Source: Martelella sp. NC20 (lineage in GTDB: Bacteria; Pseudomonadota; Alphaproteobacteria; Rhizobiales; Rhizobiaceae). From it: 64,000 nt of DNA. This document shows positions 25,244 through 34,003 of this stretch, one piece after another. The position numbers and the translations under genes were made by a program. Numbering within the stretch: the stretch's first letter is position 1; every line of letters begins with the position of its first letter. Below the pieces are notes generated by a model, which was given only the letters and a program-made list of their open reading frames with translations, did no database searches and was not told the DNA's origin. The stretch spans positions 3,336,001 to 3,400,000 of the forward strand of contig NZ_CP054861.1 in NCBI RefSeq assembly GCF_013459645.1, written 5' to 3'.

Positions 25244-26911
25244 GTGAAGTCCACTGAAGTTGACGTTCTGGTCGTCGGCGCGGGTCCGTGTGGACTGATG
25301 ATCGCAACCGAGTTGGGAAAGCGAGGTGTTTCAACTCTTGTCGTTGACAAAGACGAGGGTGTCGCTGCCGCCCCCCAGGCGAACGCCACTCAGGCGCGCA
25401 CGATGGAGCATTATCGCCGACTTGGATTTGCAGATGAGGTGCGCGCTGCCGGGTTGCCCCGCGACTATCCCACCGACGTTGCCTATTTCACCACATTTTG
25501 CGGGCATGAACTCGCGCGATTTGAAATGCCGAGTGCGCAAGACGCTGTTGCGCGGGTCAAAAGCTTGTATCATATCTGGAATGGCCCAGAGATGCCGCAT
25601 CGGGTGCCTCAATCTGTCGTAGAGAGCATCATCTTCAAGCATGCCCAAAAAAATGAATCAGTCGCAATCGAATTCAACTCGCGTGTGGTCGGGTACGAAC
25701 AGAACGATGAAGGCGTTACAGATCATGTTGAAGCTGTTGGTTCCGGCGAACTGAGAGAGGTGCGTGCAAGGTATCTCTTCGCGGCCGATGGCCCCCAAAG
25801 CACTGTACGAAAAGCAATGGGTGTTCGTTACGAAGGCGGTGACGCAGGTGCGCGCGATTTCATGGGCGGACAGATGTTGTCCGTTTATCTCGACAGCCCC
25901 GAATTCTACAAGTTTTGCAAGACCCAAAAGGCTTGGATGTATTGGTCGTTTAGCTGCAGGCGGCGTGCATTGTTGGCGGCGGTTGATGGCAAGGGAAAAT
26001 TTGTACTGCAGACCCAGTTGCGTCCAGGTGAGAATATCGAATCTATCACCGAGAGCGTCGCAGGAGATCTATTTTTGCAGGCTGTGGGTGCTGAGATTCC
26101 CTTCAGGATCACAGGTTTTGCAACCTGGCTTGCCGGTCGTGCATTGGTTGCTGAGCGCTTTGCAGAAGGCCGCGTGTTGATGGCTGGGGACGCTGTGCAT
26201 TTGTTCACCCCTACCGGTGGGATGGGGTACAACACTGCTATCGAGGATGCCGTCAACGCGGGTTGGAAACTTGCGGCTGTGTTGAAGGGGCAGGCATCGC
26301 CACAGTTACTTCTTAGCTACGAAGCTGAGCGCAAACCCTGCGCACATCGCAACACCCGTTTTGCCATTGGTTTTGCTGATTCTGTGGGTTTGTATCGTCC
26401 GACGCCAGCCATAGAAGAAGAGGGCATTGCTGGCGATGCTGCCCGCAAACGTGCGGGCGCATACCTGGCGCGTCACGCGAGTAATGAGTTCCACATTCCC
26501 GGCTTCTCATTAGGAGCACGATATAATACATCGCCGGTGATCTGGCACGATGACACGCTGCCTCCCCCGGACATGCCAAGTGTTTATGTTCCCACAGGTA
26601 AACCTGGAGGACGCGCGCCACATGTCTGGCTGGAAAACGAGACATCTTTGTACGATGAATTTGGGTTCAACTGGACGCTTTTGAATATGTCAGGCGACCG
26701 CGCCAAGGCTTCGGCGTTCGTCATGGATGCTGAACGACGCGGAGTGTCCCTGAAGATTTTGGAGCTGAACGATCCCGTTGCCCTTGATCTCTATGAGACT
26801 CCGCTGGCACTTATTCGGCCCGACCAGATTGTCGCGTGGCGGGGAGAAGCGCCGGATGCAAATGGGGCAGAGCAGATATTCGACAGCGTTTTGGGTTTTG
26901 CGGCGGGATAA
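25244..26911 (+). CDS. FAD-dependent aromatic monooxygenase (PheA/TfdB-like)
   Basis: A 555-residue class A flavoprotein hydroxylase. Motifs in order: the FAD-binding VVGAGPCGLMIATELGKRG (about 10-28), the DG motif in LFAADGPQSTVRKAMG (about 180-195), and the second flavin motif VLMAGDAVHLFTPTGGMGYN (about 307-326); the C-terminal part is a thioredoxin-like domain as in phenol hydroxylases. The GTG at 25244 is preferred because GAGGAAA lies just before it; a TTG at 25229 is possible. It would ortho-hydroxylate a phenolic substrate to feed the extradiol enzyme encoded upstream. Confidence 0.9.
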   Translation: MKSTEVDVLVVGAGPCGLMIATELGKRGVSTLVVDKDEGVAAAPQANATQARTMEHYRRLGFADEVRAAGLPRDYPTDVAYFTTFCGHELARFEMPSAQDAVARVKSLYHIWNGPEMPHRVPQSVVESIIFKHAQKNESVAIEFNSRVVGYEQNDEGVTDHVEAVGSGELREVRARYLFAADGPQSTVRKAMGVRYEGGDAGARDFMGGQMLSVYLDSPEFYKFCKTQKAWMYWSFSCRRRALLAAVDGKGKFVLQTQLRPGENIESITESVAGDLFLQAVGAEIPFRITGFATWLAGRALVAERFAEGRVLMAGDAVHLFTPTGGMGYNTAIEDAVNAGWKLAAVLKGQASPQLLLSYEAERKPCAHRNTRFAIGFADSVGLYRPTPAIEEEGIAGDAARKRAGAYLARHASNEFHIPGFSLGARYNTSPVIWHDDTLPPPDMPSVYVPTGKPGGRAPHVWLENETSLYDEFGFNWTLLNMSGDRAKASAFVMDAERRGVSLKILELNDPVALDLYETPLALIRPDQIVAWRGEAPDANGAEQIFDSVLGFAAG

Positions 26912-27051
26912 ATCGGTCTCTGCCTGGGTCGCTTGGCTGCACGTTCTCAGTCACTTGGCCGCACGTTGCTCTAACGGGCGATTGACGCTCATTCATAAGG
27001 CACTCTTTGAGCGAGTCCGGCGCACGCCGAGGCTTAGTCTGGTCGGCAAAT

Positions 27052-27759
27052 TCATGTGGTCCAGGGGTCGCTCCACCATTGCAGCCTGTCTGGGGCCGCG
27101 CCGCGAATAAATATTGCACTGTCGCGTACCAGGTCGCGGGCTGCCGCGTCCTCAACGCCGAGACCCCTCAGGATCTGCGTCAGCAGGCCTTCGACAAAGC
27201 TGCGCTCAGCTCGATTGGGTTGCCTTGCAATATGCCGCATGCCCTCCATCAGCGCGCCGATAGCCAGCGCCACGGCGGATTCGTAGTTGACGATGTTGAT
27301 GAGACCCACCTTGAAGGACTCGCTGATATGCCTTTCCAAGCCGCGGCGCGCGTCCGAGTCACCGCCCAAAGCGTCCCTGCGCGCAACAAAATCAGCCCAT
27401 AATGGCTCATTTACACTGCGCATAAGGAACAATTGAATCGAAGTCGTCATCTGAAATAGAGGTGGCTCTGAACTGTCGGCGAGAAGCTCAACAAGGCTGC
27501 GGACCATTTCAGCGACCATTTCAGCGCCAAGTGTGCCAATCGCCTCGTCCACCGATGTAAAGTACTTGTAGAATGTCGCTTTGGAGACCTGGGCATGGGC
27601 GATCACTGCCTCAACCGATGGACGGCCGCCGATCGACGTTTCGTTGCAGATCGCTAAAACCGAGCTCAGGAGCCGCTGGCGCATACGCTGCCGTCGCTTG
27701 CGCGCGACCCGCACACGATGATCGGTCTCGTCCGAAGTGACATCTTGCTCGACTGTCAT
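27052..27759 (-). CDS. TetR-family transcriptional regulator
   Basis: A 235-residue regulator with a TetR DNA-binding domain at about 22-75 (LLSSVLAICNETSIGGRPSV, then AQVSKATFYKYFTSVDEAI) and a helical ligand-binding C-terminal domain. It is divergent from the flavin-monooxygenase gene at 28251, with about 490 bases between. The palindrome at 28174-28188 overlapping that gene's promoter is a candidate operator. The gene probably controls the two-component monooxygenase genes. Confidence 0.88.
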   Translation of the reverse strand: MTVEQDVTSDETDHRVRVARKRRQRMRQRLLSSVLAICNETSIGGRPSVEAVIAHAQVSKATFYKYFTSVDEAIGTLGAEMVAEMVRSLVELLADSSEPPLFQMTTSIQLFLMRSVNEPLWADFVARRDALGGDSDARRGLERHISESFKVGLINIVNYESAVALAIGALMEGMRHIARQPNRAERSFVEGLLTQILRGLGVEDAAARDLVRDSAIFIRGAAPDRLQWWSDPWTT

Positions 27760-28250
27760 GCTCTACTACTTTCAAATCGATCTCACGCTGGCCCTGAATT
27801 GGCACGCTTGGCATGCGCGACCATATTCAACCGCTCGAGTGGGAAAAGTATCACTTTCAAGATCAGTGAACTCGCCTGACTCTGAGTTGCTTACCGCCAT
27901 CTGTCAAAGCGCGCAACTTGCGACGCGCCACAGACGGAAGCTCAACATAGCTTTCCTACCCTCTCGCCGCCGCCGTTTCATAAATGCGTCCCTTGCTCAA
28001 ACAGCGGGACACCTGATTTTAATAATAAACAAAAAGTATGATTTATCTGACTTTGCCTCGCCTCTTGCATTCATCCCGGCCCGCCGATCCCCGAGGCTGA
28101 AAAACAGGTATTTGCGGTCCGGATTGCAGTGTCCTCGTTACGGCTGGCGCCTCTGAATACAAAGTATACAAATAGTACATTTTGTACTTGACGCCTAATT
28201 AGGGCGTTGGTATGCCAGTGCAGGGAAAAATCTGGCGGGAGGATGGATTT
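27760..28250. promoter_or_regulatory. Long divergent regulatory region, TetR gene / monooxygenase
   Basis: About 490 bases with no credible gene. The half close to 28251 is AT-rich. It contains a perfect palindrome AGTACA-TTT-TGTACT (28174-28188), another small palindrome GTATAC at 28164, and a promoter-like pair TTGACG (28188-28193) and TATGCC (28211-28216) separated by 17 bases. CCTAATTAGG (28194-28203) is a third palindrome inside the spacer. Overlap of the palindromes with the -35 element is what a repressor site would look like. In the remainder I see nothing definite. Confidence 0.55.
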
Positions 28251-29456
28251 ATGGACAAGCCACTGAAACGAGACGTGCTCTCTACCGAGGAGAGCCTTGT
28301 AGAGTGGGCGCATGATTTTGCGCCGGAACTGCATGCAGCCCAAAAAGAAATCAATGCGGCGGCGCGTACGCCAGAGCGTATTGCCGCAGTGATGGAAGAT
28401 GCTGGCATCTGGAAGATGCTGGTGCCGCAGGCCTATGGTGGAATGGGCGCACGCCTTTCAACTTGGATGCGCGTGGTAACGGAACTAGGGCGCGGCGATG
28501 CGGGTGTAGCCTGGGGCGTCACCCTTAATAGCTCCTGTGCCTGGATGCTGAGTGCGAACTATCCCAGACAGGTGATCGAAGAAGTTTTTGCGGACCCAAA
28601 AGCCCGACTTGCAGGGGTTTTTTCCGACCGTGCCGTCAAGGCTCATCGTGTTGAAGGCGGGCTTCACATCGACAAGGGGCGCTGGTTCTTCAACTCGGGC
28701 GTTTATCAGGCGGACTGGAACCTGCTCGGCGTGCCCATACTAGACGACGCTGGCAACTGGATTGCGCCTGGTGTCGCGCTCGTACCGATGAAAGACGTGC
28801 AGCTTCTCAACGATTGGGACCCATCAGGACTACGCGGTAGCGGCAGCACCAATGTCGCTATGGAAGATGTATTTATCCCGCAGGAACGCATCATAAATAT
28901 GGGTGCATGTGTTCAGGGGCTTCAGCCGGTCACGACCGACGAGCATACTGTCTACAAAGTGGCGTTTGGTCCCGTCATGGTCTTGATCCTGGCATTCCCG
29001 GTGCTTGGCGCCGGTATGCATATGCTTGAAAGCTTCCTTGAGACTGTCGCCAAGCGCGATATCAAGCTGACGAGCTATACCAAACAACATGAAGCGCCGG
29101 TCACTCATCTGCAAATCGGTGAGGTATCCGCAAAGATCAACGCTGCAAGGTTGATACTTGAAGACGCCTGCCACAAGCTTGAAAACTACGCGGAACGCAA
29201 CGAGCCCATGCCTAAGATCGAGCGGGCAGCCATTACCCGCGACTCTGCTTATGCAAACAGCCTTGTATGGGAGGCGGTTGATCTCATGGCCAGCGCAGCC
29301 GGTGGCTCCTGGGCATGGAACGGGAATGAGATGAACAGAGTGTGGCAGGACGTCAAGGTCGGCACCATGCATCCCTTCATCAATCTCGCCAGCAACTACG
29401 AGGCGTACGGCAACAGCGCCGTGGGGATTGAGCCGGGCATTATGCCTTTTATCTAA
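28251..29456 (+). CDS. Flavin-dependent monooxygenase, oxygenase component (HsaA/acyl-CoA dehydrogenase fold)
   Basis: A 401-residue group D flavin monooxygenase with the acyl-CoA dehydrogenase fold. Seen are the N-terminal helical domain with VPQAYGGMGARLSTW, the middle beta domain (VFSDRAVKAHRVEGGLHIDKG-like and LRGSGSTNVAMEDVFIP), and the C-terminal helix bundle ending with the SAAGGSWAWNGNEMNRVWQD region and MHPFINLASNYEAYG. That matches the HsaA and HpaB-like oxygenases, which use reduced FMN/FAD supplied by a partner. The next gene (29525) is such a flavin reductase. The ATG at 28251 has GGGAGGATGG upstream; the ATG at 28212 has none. Confidence 0.85.
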   Translation: MDKPLKRDVLSTEESLVEWAHDFAPELHAAQKEINAAARTPERIAAVMEDAGIWKMLVPQAYGGMGARLSTWMRVVTELGRGDAGVAWGVTLNSSCAWMLSANYPRQVIEEVFADPKARLAGVFSDRAVKAHRVEGGLHIDKGRWFFNSGVYQADWNLLGVPILDDAGNWIAPGVALVPMKDVQLLNDWDPSGLRGSGSTNVAMEDVFIPQERIINMGACVQGLQPVTTDEHTVYKVAFGPVMVLILAFPVLGAGMHMLESFLETVAKRDIKLTSYTKQHEAPVTHLQIGEVSAKINAARLILEDACHKLENYAERNEPMPKIERAAITRDSAYANSLVWEAVDLMASAAGGSWAWNGNEMNRVWQDVKVGTMHPFINLASNYEAYGNSAVGIEPGIMPFI

Positions 29457-29524
29457 ATCTTTGCGTCAGCCACGCACTCCCATGAATACTCCCGGGCGTG
29501 CGTGGGGGACAATAGAGGACAATC

Positions 29525-30034
29525 ATGGACCAGGAAACTTTCAAGGCCCTGATGGCCGGCGTGCCTGCTCCGGTGACTGTTGTAAGCACATTGCACCGAG
29601 GCCAGCCAAAGGGGACAACGGTGTCGTCGCTTGCTTCACTGTCGCTCGAACCGCCGCTCGTATCGATTGCGCTTATGGAAAGCAGCAACCTGTTGAGGCA
29701 TCTGCGTGATAACGGACGTTTTGCCATCAACCTGTTGGCATATAATCAAGCCAGCTTGGCAATGCAGTTTGCGTCCTCTGTGGAAGACCGGTTCAAAGGC
29801 GTCGACTGGTCATTCCAAAACGATCTTCCGCGACTTGCAGGGGTGGCAAGATATTTGGAATGCGAGATCGAAAGTGATGTTCGCGGTGGTGATCATGCTG
29901 CGATATTTGCACGGGTGGTTGATTGCTGGATGTCCGAAATGCCGCCGCTAATTTACGTCGACCGGCATTTTGGAACCCACTCCAGTTATGCAACCAAGCG
30001 GGAGAGCAGGGGGCTGGCGGAGGCGACAAACTGA
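29525..30034 (+). CDS. Flavin reductase, partner of the monooxygenase
   Basis: A 169-residue flavin reductase-like (FMN-binding split barrel) protein. Characteristic are PAPVTVVSTLHRGQPKGTTV (about 14-33), SSLASLSLEPPLVSIAL, and the GRFAINLLAYNQ segment (about 64-75), followed by a C-terminal ARVVDCWMSEMPPLIYVDRHFG. Such proteins (HpaC, HsaB) reduce free flavin with NAD(P)H and hand it to the oxygenase, here the gene 68 bases upstream. The pair forms a two-component hydroxylase. Confidence 0.9.
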   Translation: MDQETFKALMAGVPAPVTVVSTLHRGQPKGTTVSSLASLSLEPPLVSIALMESSNLLRHLRDNGRFAINLLAYNQASLAMQFASSVEDRFKGVDWSFQNDLPRLAGVARYLECEIESDVRGGDHAAIFARVVDCWMSEMPPLIYVDRHFGTHSSYATKRESRGLAEATN

Positions 30035-30141
30035 AACGTTCGCGGGCATGAAGCGTCAGATGAGATGGCCTCAAGCCAGCGAGGCGCGCCGTCCGCCAAG
30101 CGACGCGCGGCCCAAGAAGAGGAGGAAAGAGGTGGGGCGTC

Positions 30142-30345
30142 ATGATGATTGTCATCGTGGAGCTTGGTGTGGTCACGCCGCCTTTCGGCCTCAACCTGTT
30201 TATGCTGAAGTCTATCGCGCCTGATGTGCCCGCTGGCCAGATTTATCAGGGAGTTATGCCGCTCGTGCTGGCCGACGTCTTCAAAATTGCGCTATTGATT
30301 GCGTTCCCCGTGATCGCGTTGTGGCTACCGTCCACAATGCAGTAA
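30142..30345 (+). pseudogene. C-terminal fragment of a TRAP DctM permease
   Basis: A 67-residue piece equal to the DctM C-terminus: IVELGVVTPPFGLNLFMLKS, then the LVLADVFKIALLIAFPVIALWLP segment. The rest of the protein (about 350 residues) is missing, and the preceding 100 bases do not continue it in any frame. It is the remnant of a second TRAP system placed between the flavin reductase and the MarR gene; the intact TRAP operon is at 31104-33999. Confidence 0.85.
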
Positions 30346-30442
30346 CATCGGAGGGTCTCCGGGCGGGACGGGCGCTATTTTTTGTGAAGAGAAGTTCGTT
30401 TGGGGTAGTGCTCAGCTTCTGCTTTCCCAGCCCCCGGTTGCT

Positions 30443-30934
30443 TTAGCGTGCTCGCTCAGTTTTCAACCTTTGCTCAACCGTTTCCGATAGTTGCGCAAGT
30501 ACCCTTTGAAAAGTCTCCATGTCGTCTTGCGAGACATTGGCGACGAAAGCCCTGTTGCGGTCCTCGAAAAGCACTTCAAGCTTTCCGTGCACCTTCATTC
30601 CTTCCGGCGTCAACGAGAGTAACTTGAAGAGCCGGTTCTCGGCATCCTGGCGGGACCTGATGTAACCCCGCCGGACGAGCTGGCTGACGACCCGAGATAT
30701 CTGCCCCTTGTCGATGACCATGAGCTCACTCAGGTCACGCGCGGTCGCTTCTTCGAAAATTCCAAGAATTATAATGATTCGAAATTCATACAAACTGACG
30801 CCGACCGACTGAAGACGCATGACGGCTTCTACCTCGACGAGTTTACTCAACCTTGAAATCCGGTAACCGAGATTTTCATTCAACAGCTCAAGCTTGCGCA
30901 CACGCTCGGAAAGGTCATTCAGTGACAGATTCAT
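30443..30934 (-). CDS. MarR-family transcriptional regulator
   Basis: A 163-residue winged-helix regulator. The DNA-binding part is at about 55-120: EFRIIIILGIFEEATARDLS, then DKGQISRVVSQLVRRGYI and NRLFKLLSLTPEG, the standard MarR wing. The ATG at 30934 is preceded by GGAGG. It is divergent from the TRAP receptor gene at 31104, and a near-perfect palindrome lies between (30965-30983). It likely represses the TRAP-sulfatase operon in the absence of an aromatic ligand, as is common for MarR proteins. Confidence 0.9.
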   Translation of the reverse strand: MNLSLNDLSERVRKLELLNENLGYRISRLSKLVEVEAVMRLQSVGVSLYEFRIIIILGIFEEATARDLSELMVIDKGQISRVVSQLVRRGYIRSRQDAENRLFKLLSLTPEGMKVHGKLEVLFEDRNRAFVANVSQDDMETFQRVLAQLSETVEQRLKTERAR

Positions 30935-30964
30935 GCATTGCCTCCAGTTGCAATGGTGCATTAG

Positions 30965-30983
30965 TAGTTGATATAATCATCTA
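30965..30983. promoter_or_regulatory. Candidate MarR operator
   Basis: TAGTTGAT and ATCATCTA flank a 3-base centre (ATA); seven of eight positions pair as an inverted repeat. The 19-base site is AT-rich, as MarR boxes usually are, and begins 30 bases upstream of the marR-like start and about 120 upstream of the TRAP receptor gene. Assignment to this regulator is inference from position. Confidence 0.5.
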
Positions 30984-31103
30984 TTAAGCGTAATAAGGCT
31001 ACCAGTGGATGCTTCAGCCGGCAATGGATCAATCGCTATAAGATCTGAATAGGCGCTATGGCCGTATGATCAATGAACAGGGCTGTCAACCTGGGAGGAA
31101 CTC

Positions 31104-32147
31104 ATGATGAAATTGGCTATAGTCGCTTTAGCTGCGGTTTTCGCCTTGCTGAATGCAAGCGGAACTGCCCTGGCGCAGACCCGCCTGCTCACAAACTGCT
31201 TTTGGCCACCCCAACACCTGATGTGCACCAAGGTTCTGCCGACGTGGATTGAATGGGTAGAAGAAGCAACGGAAGGACGCGTTTCAGCTATCGTCCCTCC
31301 TAAATCTCTGGCAGCACCGCCCGAGCAATGGAATGCCGTGGAAGCTGGTGTGATGGACGTCGCCGTGATGTTCTCGGGCTTTATTGGCAACCGTGTGCAG
31401 GGTTCGCTGGTATCACATAATCTGTTTACGGCGACGAACGACAACGTCGCTATGACCCAGGCCCTCTGGGAAACCTACCAGACTTATTTTCCAGATGAAT
31501 ATGAGGGGGTTGAGCTTTTGTCGATGTGGACGATTCCGACAACTCCAATTTATAGCCTGACCGATGATCCCGTGGATCAAATCAGCGACTTGGTGGATCG
31601 TAGAGTCTGGACGGTGCCGGGAAACACGGCCGATCTGCTCAAGGCAATGGGTTCGGGCGTGGTTTCCGGGCCAGCGGTACAGGCCAATGAGCTTATTTCC
31701 CGTGGTGTTGTCGATGCTTTCCTCGGTTTCTCGGCTGATGGTGTGGTCAGCGCGCAGCTCACGCCATATGTCAAATCGATGACGCTAACTAACGCCGGCC
31801 TTTATGGACCCTCGTTTTCCTTGTTTATGAACAAAGATAGGTGGGCGGAAATCTCCGAGCAAGATCAGGAAGCCATTCGTGAGGTCTCCGGCTTGAAGTT
31901 AGGCCTTATGGTCGCCGGAGAATGGGACGATGCACGCATCGCCGCTGAAAAAGAGATGGCGGACGCCGGAATTCGCGTGATCGAGGCGAGCCCTGAGTTT
32001 GAAGCGGCATTGATGGAGTATGCGCCTTCCATCAACCAGATATGGATAGACGCTGCCAAGGCCAAGGGGATTGATGCAGAGGCGGCGCTGGAGTTCTACA
32101 CGCGCCGGGCCAGGGAACTCACCGAGGCTGGTACCGCAGGACAATGA
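31104..32147 (+). CDS. dctP: TRAP transporter solute-binding protein, DctP
   Basis: A 347-residue periplasmic receptor. The signal peptide is at about 1-24 (ALAAVFALLNASGTALAQ). Typical DctP elements are WNAVEAGVMDVAVMFSGFIG, the VDRRVWTVPGNTADLLKAMG segment with its Arg region, and ELISRGVVDAFLG. GGGAGGAACTC stands before the ATG pair at 31104/31107. It overlaps dctQ by 4 bases (ATGA). It is the first gene of the operon that ends with the sulfatase, and is divergent from the MarR gene. Confidence 0.93.
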   Translation: MMKLAIVALAAVFALLNASGTALAQTRLLTNCFWPPQHLMCTKVLPTWIEWVEEATEGRVSAIVPPKSLAAPPEQWNAVEAGVMDVAVMFSGFIGNRVQGSLVSHNLFTATNDNVAMTQALWETYQTYFPDEYEGVELLSMWTIPTTPIYSLTDDPVDQISDLVDRRVWTVPGNTADLLKAMGSGVVSGPAVQANELISRGVVDAFLGFSADGVVSAQLTPYVKSMTLTNAGLYGPSFSLFMNKDRWAEISEQDQEAIREVSGLKLGLMVAGEWDDARIAAEKEMADAGIRVIEASPEFEAALMEYAPSINQIWIDAAKAKGIDAEAALEFYTRRARELTEAGTAGQ

Positions 32148-32707
32148 CACGCGACAACGGTTCGAAACTATCCTCTCCGGCACGCCGGGGAGGGGATGCA
32201 CCTCGTTCGGCCTGGCGCGCAGGTATGGAATACGTGCTGCATGTTATGGCGTCGATCTCGGCAGTACTGCTTTTTTTGATGATGATCCTCACCTTCGCGG
32301 ATGTTCTGGCGCGTTACATAGTGCACAAACCTATCTTCGGCGCAGCCGAGATGATCCAGTTTCTGCTGGCCCTGACGATCTTTTCGGGCCTTGCCGTCAT
32401 CAATGCCGAGGACGATCACGTCACGGTTGAGCTGTTCGATGTAATGGTGCGGGATGCATTTCCGATTTTATCCAAGGTTCTGGTGCAAGGGGTCTCAATT
32501 CTGATTATGGGGCTCATGGTCTGGCAGATGGCGCGGATTGCCGTGCATACCTATGAACTGGGGACAACAACAATCGTGCTGGAATGGCCTATGTGGATCG
32601 CCTCCGGCGCAACCGCGTGCTTTGCGGCTATCAGTTTTGTCGTTCAGATCATCGGTCTGTTTGCAGGGCGCCAGTTGCCCCGTCACGATGTGGATCACGT
32701 ATCATGA
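32144..32707 (+). CDS. dctQ: TRAP transporter small permease, DctQ
   Basis: A 187-residue protein with four membrane segments (about 30-50, 68-86, 107-127, 146-168). The DctQ-like RYIVHKPIFGAAEMIQFLLA stretch lies around 57-76. Start and stop codons overlap with both neighbours (ATGA at 32144-32147 and 32704-32707), so the three TRAP subunits are translationally coupled. It provides the scaffold subunit of the importer. Confidence 0.92.
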   Translation: MTRDNGSKLSSPARRGGDAPRSAWRAGMEYVLHVMASISAVLLFLMMILTFADVLARYIVHKPIFGAAEMIQFLLALTIFSGLAVINAEDDHVTVELFDVMVRDAFPILSKVLVQGVSILIMGLMVWQMARIAVHTYELGTTTIVLEWPMWIASGATACFAAISFVVQIIGLFAGRQLPRHDVDHVS

Positions 32708-33999
32708 TGATCGCCCTTGCAGGTTTTGCGGTATTGCTCGTCATGTGCTTTGCCGGGGTGCGTGTAGGCTTCGCTTCGATGCTCGTGGGCATCGCTGGAA
32801 TCTCGCTGGAGCGAGGATTTTCAGCCGCGCTTACACTGATGGGCCAGCAGATTTTCGACGAGGCCACGAATTACAATCTGTCTGTTATCCCGCTCTTCAT
32901 CCTCATGGGCGTATTCATATATCGTGCGGAACTAAGCCGTGATCTCTATGATGCGGCTTATGCCGGGCTTGGCCGGTTCCGGGGAGGCTTGGCACTATCA
33001 ACGGTGCTGGCTTGCGCGGGGTTTTCCGCAGTTTGCGGTTCGAGCCTTGCGACTGCGGCGACCATGACCAAAGTCGCCATGCCTCCGATGCGCGAATTCA
33101 AATACAGTGATCGGCTCGCCGCCGGGACAATTGCGGCTGGTGGCACCCTGGGCATTATGATCCCGCCTTCGGTTCCGCTGGTCATCTACGGCATTGTGGC
33201 GGAGCAGGATATCGGCCGCCTATTCATGGCCGGCATATTGCCCGGACTTCTTTTGGTCGGATTGTTTATGGGGGTTGTTGGAGCAACTGTCTTGCATGAT
33301 CCGGAAGCCGGCCCGGTCGGTCCCCCATTGAGCGAAGAGCGGAAGCGTAAGGCAATGCGCAGTGTCTGGCCGGTACTGGCCCTATTCACCCTCATTCTGG
33401 GTGGCATTTACGGTGCGGTTTTCACACCCACGGAGGCTGCGGGTATCGGCGCGATTGGCGCAGCCGCAATTGCAGTGACGCGCGGGCGTTTGCGGACGCT
33501 GGGCGAATGGCGTTCGGCGCTTGTCGAAACCACGTCGACTACCGCCAAGCTGTTTATCGTCGTTTTTGGCGCCTTGATCTTTGCACAATTTATCAATTTG
33601 TCGGGCATGCCTTACGATCTGCTGGACTTTGTGCAGGCGCTCGATCTCACGCCGACCGGGCTGGTGTTGTTTATTCTCGCCATCGCTATTGTTATGGGAA
33701 TGATCTTCGAATCGATCGGCATTCTACTGCTGCTTGTGCCGGTGTTTCTTCCAGCACTCTACGCCTCCGGTGTCGATATGATCTGGTTTGGCATTCTCAT
33801 CGTTCTTGTGACCGAGCTTGGCCTTATATCCCCGCCGATCGGAATGAACGTTTTCATTGTAAAATCGGTAGCCCGAGAGCTGGCCCTCGCGGACATTTTC
33901 ATCGGTGTCACCCCTTTCATCCTGGCGATGCTTATTGCGTGTGCGGTTATCTTTGCCGTGCCTGGCGTCGCAACTTTTCTCCCTGACTTTATGAGGTGA
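32704..33999 (+). CDS. dctM: TRAP transporter large permease, DctM
   Basis: A 431-residue, highly hydrophobic permease with about 12 membrane segments. It contains the family patterns VIPLFILMGVFIYRAELSRD, CGSSLATAATMTKVAMPPM, TLGIMIPPSVPLVIYGIVAE, and the C-terminal TELGLISPPIGMNVFIVKS. The frame continues upstream to 32584, but that part is dctQ in another frame; the ATG at 32704 overlapping the dctQ stop is the real start. It ends 4 bases before the sulfatase gene. Confidence 0.94.
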   Translation: MMIALAGFAVLLVMCFAGVRVGFASMLVGIAGISLERGFSAALTLMGQQIFDEATNYNLSVIPLFILMGVFIYRAELSRDLYDAAYAGLGRFRGGLALSTVLACAGFSAVCGSSLATAATMTKVAMPPMREFKYSDRLAAGTIAAGGTLGIMIPPSVPLVIYGIVAEQDIGRLFMAGILPGLLLVGLFMGVVGATVLHDPEAGPVGPPLSEERKRKAMRSVWPVLALFTLILGGIYGAVFTPTEAAGIGAIGAAAIAVTRGRLRTLGEWRSALVETTSTTAKLFIVVFGALIFAQFINLSGMPYDLLDFVQALDLTPTGLVLFILAIAIVMGMIFESIGILLLLVPVFLPALYASGVDMIWFGILIVLVTELGLISPPIGMNVFIVKSVARELALADIFIGVTPFILAMLIACAVIFAVPGVATFLPDFMR

Positions 34000-34003
34000 C
34001 CTG

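Noticed and set aside
30346..30442. A terminator after the DctM fragment
   Set aside because: CGGAG/CTCCG can pair, but the T-run is more than 15 bases away, so an intrinsic terminator is not convincing.
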